From the NCBI RefSeq assembly GCF_000612545.2, contig NZ_CP097800.1:5530501-5594500 (forward strand): a DNA stretch of 64,000 nucleotides. Direction: 5' to 3'. Origin of the DNA: Streptomyces sp. PCS3-D2. Lineage in GTDB: Bacteria; Actinomycetota; Actinomycetes; Streptomycetales; Streptomycetaceae. Within the stretch, counting starts at the first letter, position 1, and each line of letters begins with the position of its first letter. The notes below the pieces were generated by a model. That model searched no databases, had not been told where the DNA came from, and saw only the letters and a list, made by a program, of their open reading frames with translations. This document shows, in pieces, positions 18,408-26,555 of this stretch. The position numbers and the translations under genes were made by a program.

Positions 18408-19954
18408 GCGGATCCCTCTGGCTCAAGCCGCCCGGATCCGGGCCGGGCGCCGGCTCCGGAACCCTCCCGGCGATCCCCCGGCCGCGTGCCGGGGACGCCG
18501 GGCCCGCCGCCGACCCGATGGACGAACTGGCCGAACGCCTCGACGTGTTCATCGCCTCCGCCGTCCACCCCGACGAGATCGCCGCCGTCCTCGAATCCGA
18601 CGGCATGACCGACGAGTACATCCGGCTCACCTACGGCCGACGTGACTCCTTCGCCCTCGCCGAGGAGCTCTACGCACGCGTGCCCCGCTCCTTCCCGGAG
18701 CCGGGGCCCGCCGCCGACCCCTGGAAGGTCTCCCTCTCCGCCTGCCTGTTGCGCGGGGTCATCTTCGCCCTGCCCGGCCTGGCCTACCTCCTGGGCGCCC
18801 CCCTCCTCGAAGGCCCGCCGGACCGCCTCGGCCTGCCCGCCGGGACCCTGACCCTGCTCGCCGGAGCGCTCATAGGGTGGTGCTGGGACCAGACCCTGTC
18901 CCACCGCGCCTACTCCTGGCTCGGCCTCGGCGACCGGCCCGCCGCCGGGCGGACCCTGCTCGTCGGCGCCCCCGTCGGAGCCCTGCTGGGCACCGCCGCG
19001 GCGCTGTCCGTGCCCGGCGGGCCGCCGTTCTCCTCCGCCTTCGCCGCCGGTCAGGCCCTGTACGTCGGGGCCGCCACCTGCCTGCTGGTCCTCGGCCGGG
19101 AGCGGGTGCTGCTCGCGGCCCTCGCCCCGATGGCCGCCGGAGCCGTGGCCGTGCTCTTCGTCGACCTGCCCGTGCCGGTCCGGGTGACGCTCCTGGTGGT
19201 GTCCCTGGTGGCCGCCTGCACCCTGGCCCTACGGGAGCTCCCGCTGGCCGACGGGCTCCGGGCCGCCGCACGCCGGATCCGGGGCCGGGCGGCCCGCCGG
19301 CCCGCCCGCGTCGGTCCGGTGCGCTGGCAGATGCTGCGCGGCGCCGAGGAGGAGTACGCGTCCCGCGGACCCCGGCTCGGGGACTCGGTGCCCTTCGGCG
19401 TGTTCGGCCTGGGCACGGGCCTGCTCGTGCTCTACGCCGCCCTGGGCGAGGTGCTCGCCGGAGGTCCGGCCGAGGCCGTCGCCGCTCCGTCGGCGGTGGC
19501 CCTCACCCTCAGCATGGGCCCCGCCGAGTGGCTGCTGCACCGCTTCCGCAGCGGCACCCTCTCCGGGCTCCAGGGGGCCCGCTCGCCCCGCCAGTTCCGG
19601 CGCCGGATGCTGACCACCCTGGCCCGCTGCCTCGGCGTCTACCTGTCGGTGCTGCTGGCCCTCGGCGTGACCGGAACCCTCCTGTGGCCCGGAGCCCCCG
19701 GGCTCACCGGGGTCCGCGTCGCCACCCTGCTGCTCCTCGGGACGGTCATGTGGAGCGGGCTGCTCCTGCAGTCCTTCGGAGCCGTCCGGCCCGCGGCCGT
19801 GGTCTGCGCCTCGGCCGCCGTCGCCCAGAGCTTGGCCCTGCTGACCGGGCTGGCCCAGCCCCGGGCCGTCCAGCTGATCGTCGCGGGCACGGCCGCCGCC
19901 GCGCTGGCCACCCTGGTATGCCTGCTCCTGGGCCGCGCGACCGCCCACCGATGA
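18404..19954 (+). CDS. Polytopic membrane protein of the exopolysaccharide cassette
   Basis: A 516-residue protein starting at a GTG that overlaps the pelF stop. About 110 N-terminal residues are soluble, with a conserved-looking segment AVLESDGMTDEYIRLTYGRRD and FALAEELYARVPR. The rest contains about ten to twelve hydrophobic helices with a basic loop near residues 290-320. I do not recognise the family. The position between a polymerase and two glycosidases makes it the candidate exporter or synthase partner (the PelG-like role), but the topology alone does not prove it. It overlaps the downstream gene by ATGA. Confidence 0.75.
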   Translation: MSGSLWLKPPGSGPGAGSGTLPAIPRPRAGDAGPAADPMDELAERLDVFIASAVHPDEIAAVLESDGMTDEYIRLTYGRRDSFALAEELYARVPRSFPEPGPAADPWKVSLSACLLRGVIFALPGLAYLLGAPLLEGPPDRLGLPAGTLTLLAGALIGWCWDQTLSHRAYSWLGLGDRPAAGRTLLVGAPVGALLGTAAALSVPGGPPFSSAFAAGQALYVGAATCLLVLGRERVLLAALAPMAAGAVAVLFVDLPVPVRVTLLVVSLVAACTLALRELPLADGLRAAARRIRGRAARRPARVGPVRWQMLRGAEEEYASRGPRLGDSVPFGVFGLGTGLLVLYAALGEVLAGGPAEAVAAPSAVALTLSMGPAEWLLHRFRSGTLSGLQGARSPRQFRRRMLTTLARCLGVYLSVLLALGVTGTLLWPGAPGLTGVRVATLLLLGTVMWSGLLLQSFGAVRPAAVVCASAAVAQSLALLTGLAQPRAVQLIVAGTAAAALATLVCLLLGRATAHR

Positions 19955-20655
19955 CGCCCGAGACGTATCTGCCGGACAAGAAGAAGGACCCCATGCTGCT
20001 GGTGCCCCTGTACGAGCATCCCGCCGAACGGCCCGAGGCCTGGGAGCGGCTCATCCGCGGCGCGGACCGGCTCCACTCGGTGGTCCTCAACCCCGGCAGC
20101 GGACCCGGCGCCGCCCGCGACGAGCGGTTCGCGAGCGTCGCCGAGCGGCTCCGGGAGGCCGGCGTGCCCGTCCTCGGCTACGTCGACACCGACTACGGGC
20201 GCCGCCCGCACGCCGCGGTGGTGCAGGACCTGCTGCGCCACCGCGACTGGTACGCCGCCGACGGGGCCTTCCTCGACCAGGCCGCCGCCGACCCCGAACT
20301 GCTCCCGCACTACGGGCGGCTCACGGTCGCCGCCCGGGCCGCGGGCGCCCGTACGCTCGTCCTCAACCACGGGGCACACCCGCATCCGGGCTACGTGGAA
20401 CTCGCCGACCTGCTCGTCACCTTCGAGGGCCCCTGGGACGCCTACCGGGCGGCGGGGGCGCCACCGCCTTGGACCGCCGACCACCCCGCCCAGCGGTTCT
20501 GCCACCTCGTGTACGGCGTCCCTCCCGGAGAGATCGCCGCCCGGCTCGCCGGAGCACTCGCCGCGCAGCGGGGTGCGGGCGTGCACTGCGCGGTCCCGGG
20601 CAACGGCCCGCACCCGTGGGGCACCCTCCCGTACGCCCTGGAGACGGCGGGATGA
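19951..20655 (+). CDS. Spherulin-4 family glycosidase (Sph3-like)
   Basis: A 234-residue TIM-barrel-like protein. The diagnostic segment is LLVPLYEHP, then LHSVVLNPGSGPG, VLGYVDTDYGRRP, GAFLDQAA and TLVLNHGAHPHPGY, as in spherulation-specific family 4 proteins. Aspergillus Sph3 (GH135) of this family cleaves galactosaminogalactan and is needed for its synthesis. No signal peptide is evident from the ATG at 19951; an ATG at 19993 starts right at the domain. The location is therefore uncertain (cytoplasmic or non-classical). It overlaps both neighbours by 4 nt, so it is translationally coupled. Confidence 0.82.
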   Translation: MTPETYLPDKKKDPMLLVPLYEHPAERPEAWERLIRGADRLHSVVLNPGSGPGAARDERFASVAERLREAGVPVLGYVDTDYGRRPHAAVVQDLLRHRDWYAADGAFLDQAAADPELLPHYGRLTVAARAAGARTLVLNHGAHPHPGYVELADLLVTFEGPWDAYRAAGAPPPWTADHPAQRFCHLVYGVPPGEIAARLAGALAAQRGAGVHCAVPGNGPHPWGTLPYALETAG

Positions 20656-21473
20656 GGACACCGCGGCCGCTGCGACTCCTGCTGGTCCTGCCCCTCCTGC
20701 TGCTCGCCGCCTGCACGGCCGGACCGGACGACGACGGCGAACCGCGCCGCCGGCCGGAAACCGCTCCCGGCGGGCGCTGGCAGCCCCCGCCCGGCACCGA
20801 CTGGCAGTGGCAGCTCACCGGCAGGCTCGACACCTCGGTGAAGGCGCCCGTCTACGACGTCGACGGGTTCACCACCACGCGGGAACAGGTCGCCGAGCTG
20901 CGCAAGGCCGGCCGCCGGACCATCTGCTACCTCTCCACCGGGGCGTGGGAGGACTTCCGGCCGGACGCGGAAGCGTTCCCGCGGGACCTGCTCGGCAAGG
21001 GCAACGGCTGGGAGGGCGAGCGCTGGCTGGACATCCGGCGCGTGGCGGAACTGGAGCCCCTGATGGCCAAGCGGTTCGACATGTGCCGGGAGAAGGGTTT
21101 CGACGCGGTCGAGCCGGACAACATGGACGGCTACAAGAACGCCTCCGGATTCCCGCTCACCGCCGACGATCAGCTGCGCTACAACCGGCTGATCGCGAAG
21201 CTCGCACACGACCGGGGCATGGCCGTCGGCCTGAAGAACGACCTCGACCAGATCCCGCAGCTCGTCGGGGACTTCGACTTCGCGGTCAACGAGCAGTGCG
21301 CGCAGTACGACGAGTGCGACCGGCTGACCCCCTTCATCGAGGCCGGCAAGGCCGTCTTCCACGCGGAGTACGAACGGTCGACGTCGAGTTTCTGCAGGGG
21401 GTCGAAGACACTGCGGCTCAGCTCGATCCAGAAGCGGTACGACCTCGACGCCTGGCGCAGGACCTGCCCCTAG
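20652..21473 (+). CDS. GH114 endo-alpha-1,4-polygalactosaminidase-like lipoprotein
   Basis: A 273-residue lipoprotein with lipobox LLAAC (Cys21). The GH114 domain follows, with WQWQLTGRLDTSVKAPVYDVD, ICYLSTGAWEDFRPDA, RFDMCREKGFDAVEPDNMDG (acidic catalytic candidates), and GLKNDLDQIPQLVGDFDFAVNEQC. Family members cut alpha-1,4-galactosamine polymers; fungal Ega3 and the PelA hydrolase domain are relatives. On the outer membrane face it could trim or release the deacetylated polymer made by this cassette. It is the last gene of the coupled set and converges on the histidine kinase gene. Confidence 0.85.
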   Translation: MRTPRPLRLLLVLPLLLLAACTAGPDDDGEPRRRPETAPGGRWQPPPGTDWQWQLTGRLDTSVKAPVYDVDGFTTTREQVAELRKAGRRTICYLSTGAWEDFRPDAEAFPRDLLGKGNGWEGERWLDIRRVAELEPLMAKRFDMCREKGFDAVEPDNMDGYKNASGFPLTADDQLRYNRLIAKLAHDRGMAVGLKNDLDQIPQLVGDFDFAVNEQCAQYDECDRLTPFIEAGKAVFHAEYERSTSSFCRGSKTLRLSSIQKRYDLDAWRRTCP

Positions 21474-21480
21474 GACGCGT

Positions 21481-21516
21481 GTCCTGCGTGGCCGCCGGTC
21501 AGGCCCACGGCAGGAC
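21481..21516. terminator. Convergent terminator, exopolysaccharide cassette / kinase
   Basis: GTCCTGC-GTGG (21481-21491) pairs with CCAC-g-GCAGGAC (21505-21516), with a one-base bulge. It spans the short gap and the 3' end of the minus-strand kinase gene. Confidence 0.6.
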
Positions 21517-22707
21517 GGCGTGCACGCGGTAGCCGCCGCCGAAGCGGGGGCCCGTGGAGCAGGAACCGCCCAGGGCCGTGGCCCGCTCCCGCATGCCGAG
21601 CAGGCCGTGGCCGCCGCCCGGCTCGACGTCGGCGGGCTCCGTGCCCCCGTCGTCGAGCACGGTCACCTCCACCGACGGGCCGACCCGGACCACGCTCACT
21701 TCGGCCCGCGCCCCCGGCCCCGCGTGCTTGCGCACGTTGGTCAGCGCTTCTTGGACGACCCGGTACGCCGCCAGGTCCACCGCCGCCGGCAGGGGCCCCG
21801 TCCCGCAGTCCAGCTGGACGATCACCTCCACCGGCAGTCCGGCGTGCCGGAAGGTGTCCACCAGCTCGTCGAGGACGCCGAGCCCCGGGGCCGGCTCGGT
21901 CGGCGCCTCCGGGTCCCCGGACTGCCTGAGCAGGCCGACGGTCGCCCGCAGCTCGTTGAGCGCCGACCGGCTGGCCTCCCGTACGTGCGCCAGCGCCTCC
22001 TTGGCCTGGTCCGGCCGCTTGTCCATGACGTGCGCGGCCACCCCGGCCTGCACGTTGACCAGGGCGATGTGGTGGGCCACCACGTCGTGGAGGTCCCGGG
22101 CGATCCGCAGCCGCTCCTCCGCGACCCGCCGCCGGGCCTCCTCGTCGCGGGTGCGCTCGGCCCGTTCGGCGCGCTCGCGGATGGCGTCGACGAAGGCCCG
22201 TCGGCTGCGCACGGCGTCCCCGGCCGCCGCGGCCATGCCCGTCCAGGCGAAGATCCCGAGGTTCTCCTGCGCGTACCAGGGCAGCGGCCCGGCGAGCATC
22301 GCCACGCCCGTCAGGCCCGTCATCGTGAGCAGCCCGATCCGCCAGGTCGTCGGCCGGTCGGTGTGGGCCGCCACCGTGTAGAGGGCGATCACCGTGCACA
22401 TGGCGACCGGTGCCCGCGGCTCCCCGGTGGTCAGCTCCAGCAGCGAAAGCCCGCAGGTCACCGCGAGCACGGAGCGCGGCCGCCGGCGCCGGAACACCAG
22501 CGCCGCCGAGCCGAGCAGCATCAGCAGCAGGGAGAAGGGCTCGGGGGTACGCGTCCCGAAGGTGGGCCCGTGCGGCCCGTGCGGATCGGCGAAGGAGCCG
22601 ACGACCATGGCGACGAGCGCGCCGAACGCCAGTACGCCGTCCGTGGCCAGCGGATGGCCCCGCAACCACTGTCGGGTGGGGGCGAACGGCCCGCGGTCTG
22701 TCGTCAC
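21499..22707 (-). CDS. Sensor histidine kinase, NarX/DesK type
   Basis: A 402-residue kinase with four to six hydrophobic segments in residues 20-165, a short coiled linker, a HisKA_3 dimerisation domain with RDLHDVVAHH (phospho-acceptor His207), and a C-terminal HATPase_c region with DDGG and GGGHGLLGMRERA. Kinases of this type pair with NarL/LuxR regulators. None is adjacent; the nearest is at 32725-33453, about 10 kb away. It starts at GTG 22707, 31 bp after the rhomboid-like gene on the same strand, so it may be co-transcribed with it. The signal is unknown. Confidence 0.92.
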   Translation of the reverse strand: MTTDRGPFAPTRQWLRGHPLATDGVLAFGALVAMVVGSFADPHGPHGPTFGTRTPEPFSLLLMLLGSAALVFRRRRPRSVLAVTCGLSLLELTTGEPRAPVAMCTVIALYTVAAHTDRPTTWRIGLLTMTGLTGVAMLAGPLPWYAQENLGIFAWTGMAAAAGDAVRSRRAFVDAIRERAERAERTRDEEARRRVAEERLRIARDLHDVVAHHIALVNVQAGVAAHVMDKRPDQAKEALAHVREASRSALNELRATVGLLRQSGDPEAPTEPAPGLGVLDELVDTFRHAGLPVEVIVQLDCGTGPLPAAVDLAAYRVVQEALTNVRKHAGPGARAEVSVVRVGPSVEVTVLDDGGTEPADVEPGGGHGLLGMRERATALGGSCSTGPRFGGGYRVHAVLPWA

Positions 22708-22738
22708 CCCGATACGGTACGGCCTACCGGGGAGCCGC

Positions 22739-23440
22739 TCAGGGCGGAGGGCCCTGGCCGACCGGGACGCGGGAGCGCACCTGGCTCCACCGGGCCCGGA
22801 CCACGCACACGGCCATGACGGCGGCGATGGCCGCCAGGTGCTCCTTGCCGGCCAGGTTGTTCTTGACCAGCACCTCGCCGATCATCGAGAGGATCACCAG
22901 GGCGCCGGTCAGGTACGCCCGGTGGCGCCAGCAGAGGTAGAGGGCGAGGCCGACCACCGCCGCCGAGGGCCCGGTGTCGTTGACGATGCGGTCGGAGACC
23001 GGCAGTCCGAAGGGGTGCTCCGGGCCGAGCGCGACACCGATCCGCGCGTAGGTGGTCCCGGCGAGGGTGGCGAGGTAGCCGATCACCAGCGTGCGCCACC
23101 AGCCGATGCAGATCTCCGCGATGCCGAACACCAGGAGCATCTGCGCGAGCGCACCCCACACCGGCAGGTCGAGGGCCGGAACGAACAAGGACAGGGGGGT
23201 GCGCAGCAGGGCCAGCCAGAACGGGTCGACGGCCTTGACCGAACCGAGGTCCTGCACCGGCTGGAAGCCCCACGAGGTGTTCTGCACGATCTGGAAGACA
23301 AGGGTCAGGCAGACCGCGCCCAGGGTCATCGGGATCGCCCGCCATCCGTCGCGGGCGAGGGCGTCCCGGACGGTCCAGAACATGGGGCCCCACTCGCGGC
23401 GGGCGAACCGCCGCAGTGGTGTGCTGTTCCACGCTGTCAA
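22739..23440 (-). CDS. Rhomboid-like membrane protein
   Basis: A 233-residue integral membrane protein. The TTG at 23440 overlaps the stop of the MprF-like gene (TTGA), which supports this unusual start. It has six or so hydrophobic helices. Rhomboid-like features are visible: DTGPSAAVVGLALYL, with Ser in a GxS context, and KEHLAAIAAV, with His in the last helix. The usual GASG sequence is not present, so it may be an inactive or divergent rhomboid. Coupling to a lipid-modifying enzyme gene suggests a shared envelope role. Confidence 0.7.
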   Translation of the reverse strand: MTAWNSTPLRRFARREWGPMFWTVRDALARDGWRAIPMTLGAVCLTLVFQIVQNTSWGFQPVQDLGSVKAVDPFWLALLRTPLSLFVPALDLPVWGALAQMLLVFGIAEICIGWWRTLVIGYLATLAGTTYARIGVALGPEHPFGLPVSDRIVNDTGPSAAVVGLALYLCWRHRAYLTGALVILSMIGEVLVKNNLAGKEHLAAIAAVMAVCVVRARWSQVRSRVPVGQGPPP

Positions 23441-25302
23441 CGGCGGGTCTCCAGGTGTCTGCGGTGCAGCCACTTCGGAAGGCCGGGGGCCTCCAGGAAG
23501 CCCTCGGCCCGGCCGGCCGCGACACCGATGCGCAGCAGGTCCGAACTCTTCTCGAAGAGCATGAACCGCGGTTCCCAGATCGGGCGGTATTTGGCGTTGG
23601 CCCGGTAGAGGGACTCGATCTGCCACCAGCGCGAGAAGAAGCTCAGCAGCGAGCGCCACAGCCGCAGCACGGGGCCCGCTCCGAGCCGGGACCCGCGTTC
23701 GAAGACCGACCGGAACATCGCGAAGTTCAGCGAGACCTGGGTGACCCCGATCTCCGCGGAGCGTGCGAGCAGCTCGATGACCATGAACTCCATCAGGCCG
23801 TTCTCGGAGTCCCGGTCGCGGCGCATCAGGTCCAGCGACAGCCCCCCCGGGCCCCACGGCACGAAGGACAGCACGGCCCGCAGATCGCCGTCTCCGTCGG
23901 TGCACTCCAGCATCACGCACTGGCCGTCCGCGGGGTCGCCCAGCCGGCCCAGCGCCATGGAGAAACCGCGTTCGGTGGCACCGTCGCGCCAGTCGTCGGC
24001 GCGGCGCACCAGCTCGGCCATCTCCTCGGCCGGGATGTCGGCGTGGCGGCGGATGCGGACCGTGTACCCGGCCCGCTTGACGCGGTTGTACGCCTGCCGG
24101 ACGGTGCGCATGGCACGGCCCTCCAGGGTGAATTCGGCGGTCTCCACGATCGCCTCGTCGCCGAGCTCCAGGGCGTCCAGGCCGTGCCGGGCGTAGATCT
24201 GCCCGGCCTCTTCGCTCGCGCCCATCACGGCCGGTACCCAGCCGTGCTCGCGCGCCTCGGCCAGCCACGGGTCGATGGCCCCGGGCCAGGCCTCCGGGTC
24301 GCCGATCGGGTCGCCGGAGGCGAGCGAGACCCCGCCGACGACGCGGTAGGTCACGGCGGCCTTGCCGGTGGGGGACCAGATGACGGACTTCTCGCGGCGC
24401 AGCGCGAAGTAGCCGAGCGAGTCGCGGTCTCCCTGCCGGGCCAGCAGCGCCCGCAGCCGCTCCTCGTCCTCCTCGCTGATCGGGTCGACGGCGCGCCGCG
24501 AGCGGAACGCCGCGAACAGGACGGCGAGCAGCAGCAGCATCGACATGACGTTGATGAAGACGTCCACCCAGCCGGGCGGGGTGATCGCCGCGGAGGTCCG
24601 GTCGTCGGGGGCCAGGGTGATCAGCCGCATCACGCCGTATTTCCAGCGCTCCGGGAAGGAGACGCCGGCACTGTCGGGGGAGGTGTTGGCGGCTCCCACG
24701 AGGAGGGCCGCGACGAGCGAGGTGACGAGCAGGCCGACGGCGGCCACGGCGGCGGCGAACGCCGGGTTGGAGCGGTCGCCCTTGGCGTAGAACTCCCGGC
24801 GGCCCAGCAGCAGCGCACCCGTGAAGAGGGCGGTCAGGGCCAGCGAGACCCAGTTCTGCGGGTGCTCGCGGATCTCCTCGTACGCGGCGAGCGCGTAGGC
24901 GAGGAGCAGGGCCAGGAGGCCGCTCAGGACGAGGTTCAGGATCCAGGAGGCGCGCTTGCGGCGGCCGAGGGTGACGGCCAGCAGCAGCGTGAACAGCCCG
25001 GACGCGAAGCCCGCGGTGAGCATGTACGGGGTGTAGAAGTCCTCGATGTTGTGGCGCCGCAGGTCCTGGCCGAGTGAAACCCACACCGCGCTGAGGAAGT
25101 TGATGAAGGTGACGGCGCGCAGGTACCAGACCGCGAACGCGGCTCCGCGCTGTGAGCGGGCGCTCCCCCGACCGGTCTCCCGGCCGCCCCCCGCCGCCTT
25201 GCCGGCGGGGTCCCCGCCGGTCTCTTTCCTGCCGGATGACGGACCGGTCGCCGGTACGGCGGTGCGGTCGGTCTGTGCGCTGGTCAAACGGACCTCTCCC
25301 AT
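23437..25302 (-). CDS. MprF-like membrane protein with DUF2156 domain
   Basis: A 621-residue protein with about six to eight N-terminal membrane helices (residues about 55-285) followed by a cytoplasmic GNAT-like DUF2156 domain (RDSLGYFALRREKSVIW, SGDPIGDPEAW, FTLEGRAMRTVRQAYNRVKRAGY, LDLMRRDRDSENGLMEFMVIELL). This is the domain of phosphatidylglycerol lysyltransferases, which transfer an aminoacyl group from tRNA to membrane lipid. The amino acid used is unknown. ATG 25302 has no Shine-Dalgarno; a TTG at 25287 is preceded by GGGAGAGG. Both are possible given the promoter position. It is first in a likely operon with the rhomboid-like and kinase genes. Confidence 0.85.
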   Translation of the reverse strand: MGEVRLTSAQTDRTAVPATGPSSGRKETGGDPAGKAAGGGRETGRGSARSQRGAAFAVWYLRAVTFINFLSAVWVSLGQDLRRHNIEDFYTPYMLTAGFASGLFTLLLAVTLGRRKRASWILNLVLSGLLALLLAYALAAYEEIREHPQNWVSLALTALFTGALLLGRREFYAKGDRSNPAFAAAVAAVGLLVTSLVAALLVGAANTSPDSAGVSFPERWKYGVMRLITLAPDDRTSAAITPPGWVDVFINVMSMLLLLAVLFAAFRSRRAVDPISEEDEERLRALLARQGDRDSLGYFALRREKSVIWSPTGKAAVTYRVVGGVSLASGDPIGDPEAWPGAIDPWLAEAREHGWVPAVMGASEEAGQIYARHGLDALELGDEAIVETAEFTLEGRAMRTVRQAYNRVKRAGYTVRIRRHADIPAEEMAELVRRADDWRDGATERGFSMALGRLGDPADGQCVMLECTDGDGDLRAVLSFVPWGPGGLSLDLMRRDRDSENGLMEFMVIELLARSAEIGVTQVSLNFAMFRSVFERGSRLGAGPVLRLWRSLLSFFSRWWQIESLYRANAKYRPIWEPRFMLFEKSSDLLRIGVAAGRAEGFLEAPGLPKWLHRRHLETRR

Positions 25303-25339
25303 AAAAAGCGATCATATGGGGCGTCGCTGTCCGTGATGG
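25303..25339 (-). promoter_or_regulatory. Candidate -10 element of the mprF-like operon
   Basis: TATGAT (minus strand, 25316-25311) is a good -10 sequence. Transcription about 7 bases later would start at or next to the ATG at 25302. The mRNA would then be leaderless for that ATG, or carry only GGGAGAGG before the TTG at 25287. The -35 region is poor. Confidence 0.4.
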
Positions 25340-25346
25340 TGCGGTC

Positions 25347-25379
25347 GGGGGCCACGGCCTGGTCAGGGCCGCGGCCCCC
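25347..25379 (-). terminator. cobT terminator
   Basis: GGGGGCC-a-CGGCC (25347-25359) pairs with GGCCG-c-GGCCCCC (25367-25379); it ends 6 bases before the cobT stop codon region on the minus strand. Confidence 0.8.
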
Positions 25380-25385
25380 GGCGGC

Positions 25386-26450
25386 TCATTCCGTCGGCTT
25401 CTCCGCCGCGCGTTCAGGAAGCTCCGCCGCGAGCGCGGCGGCCGCCTGGACGAGGGGGAGAGCCAGCAATGCCCCGGTGCCTTCACCCACTGTGACGCCG
25501 TGATCGAGCACGGGGTTGAGTGCCATTCGGTCAAGTGCCTTCGCCTGGCCCGGCTCGCCGCTGGCCTGACCCGCCAGCCACCAGTCGGGAGCCCGGAACG
25601 CGGCCCGCTGGGCCACCAGTCCGCACGCGGCCGAAACAACACCGTCGAGGATGACGGGCGTACGGCGCACCGCGCACTGGAGCAGGAATCCGGTGATGGC
25701 GGCGACGTCCGCGCCGCCGACCGCCGCGAGCAGCGCGACCTGGTCGCCCAGCACCGGACGGGCCCGGCGCAGCGCGTCGCGGATCGCCGCGCACTTGCGC
25801 ATCCAGGCCAGGTCGTCGATGGGCCGGCCGCCACGGCCGGTGACCACCGAGGCGTCCGTTCCGCACAGCGCCGCGACGAGGGTCGCGGCGACGGTCGTCC
25901 CGCCGACGCTCAGGTCGCCGAGGACGACCAGGTCCGTGCCCGAGTCGGCCTCCTCGTCGGCGACGCGCATGCCCAGCCGCAGCGCGGCCTGCGCCTCCTC
26001 GACCGTCAGCGCGTCCTCGACGTCGATCCGGCCGCTGCCGCGCCGGACGCGGTGTGCCACCACGTCCGCCGGGAGCAGCCCGGGATCGCAGTCGAGACCC
26101 GCGTCGACGATCCGTATCGTGGCGCCGAACCGGCCGGCCAGCACGGCGACCGGGCTGGAGCCGTCGAGCACGTCCCGCACCAGCTCGTGCCCGGTGGACG
26201 CGGCCCGGGCGGAGACCCCCTGGGCGGCGATGCCGTGGTCGGCGGCGAACAGCACCACGCGGGGCCGTTCGATCGCCCTGACCGGGACCTGCCCCTGCGC
26301 GGCGGCGAGCCACTCGGCGAGTTCGTCGAGCCGCCCCAGCGCGCCGGGCGGTACGGCGAGGCGCTCGCGGCGTTCCTCGGCGTCACGCCGGACGCCCCCG
26401 TCGGGGCGCTCGATCAGATCGGAGAAGTCGTCGAGATTCAGCGTGCTCAT
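25386..26450 (-). CDS. cobT: Nicotinate-nucleotide-dimethylbenzimidazole phosphoribosyltransferase
   Basis: Activates 5,6-dimethylbenzimidazole to alpha-ribazole phosphate for the lower loop of cobalamin. 354 residues, normal length. Family segments include VLFAADHGIAAQGVS, SGTDLVVLGDLSVGGTT, and the C-terminal catalytic Glu region LDHGVTVGEGTGALLALPLVQAA. It lies 105 bp downstream of the cobU gene on the same strand. Together with cobS at 31844 the lower-loop assembly set is complete in this window, and corrin-ring genes are absent here. Confidence 0.95.
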   Translation of the reverse strand: MSTLNLDDFSDLIERPDGGVRRDAEERRERLAVPPGALGRLDELAEWLAAAQGQVPVRAIERPRVVLFAADHGIAAQGVSARAASTGHELVRDVLDGSSPVAVLAGRFGATIRIVDAGLDCDPGLLPADVVAHRVRRGSGRIDVEDALTVEEAQAALRLGMRVADEEADSGTDLVVLGDLSVGGTTVAATLVAALCGTDASVVTGRGGRPIDDLAWMRKCAAIRDALRRARPVLGDQVALLAAVGGADVAAITGFLLQCAVRRTPVILDGVVSAACGLVAQRAAFRAPDWWLAGQASGEPGQAKALDRMALNPVLDHGVTVGEGTGALLALPLVQAAAALAAELPERAAEKPTE

Positions 26451-26555
26451 CTGCCAGAGAGTACAGCCGGTGAAGTCCTCCCTCAGGCCCCGGCGGGCCC
26501 GGCCGGTCCGGGCACCTCGCCGGGCGGGCCGCCCGGGTGAACACCCCGTCCCGGC

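Noticed and set aside
26451-26555. Cobalamin riboswitch between cobU and cobT
   Set aside because: The gap is only 105 bp and lacks a recognisable B12-box; the region before cobU (27762-27865) is also too short.
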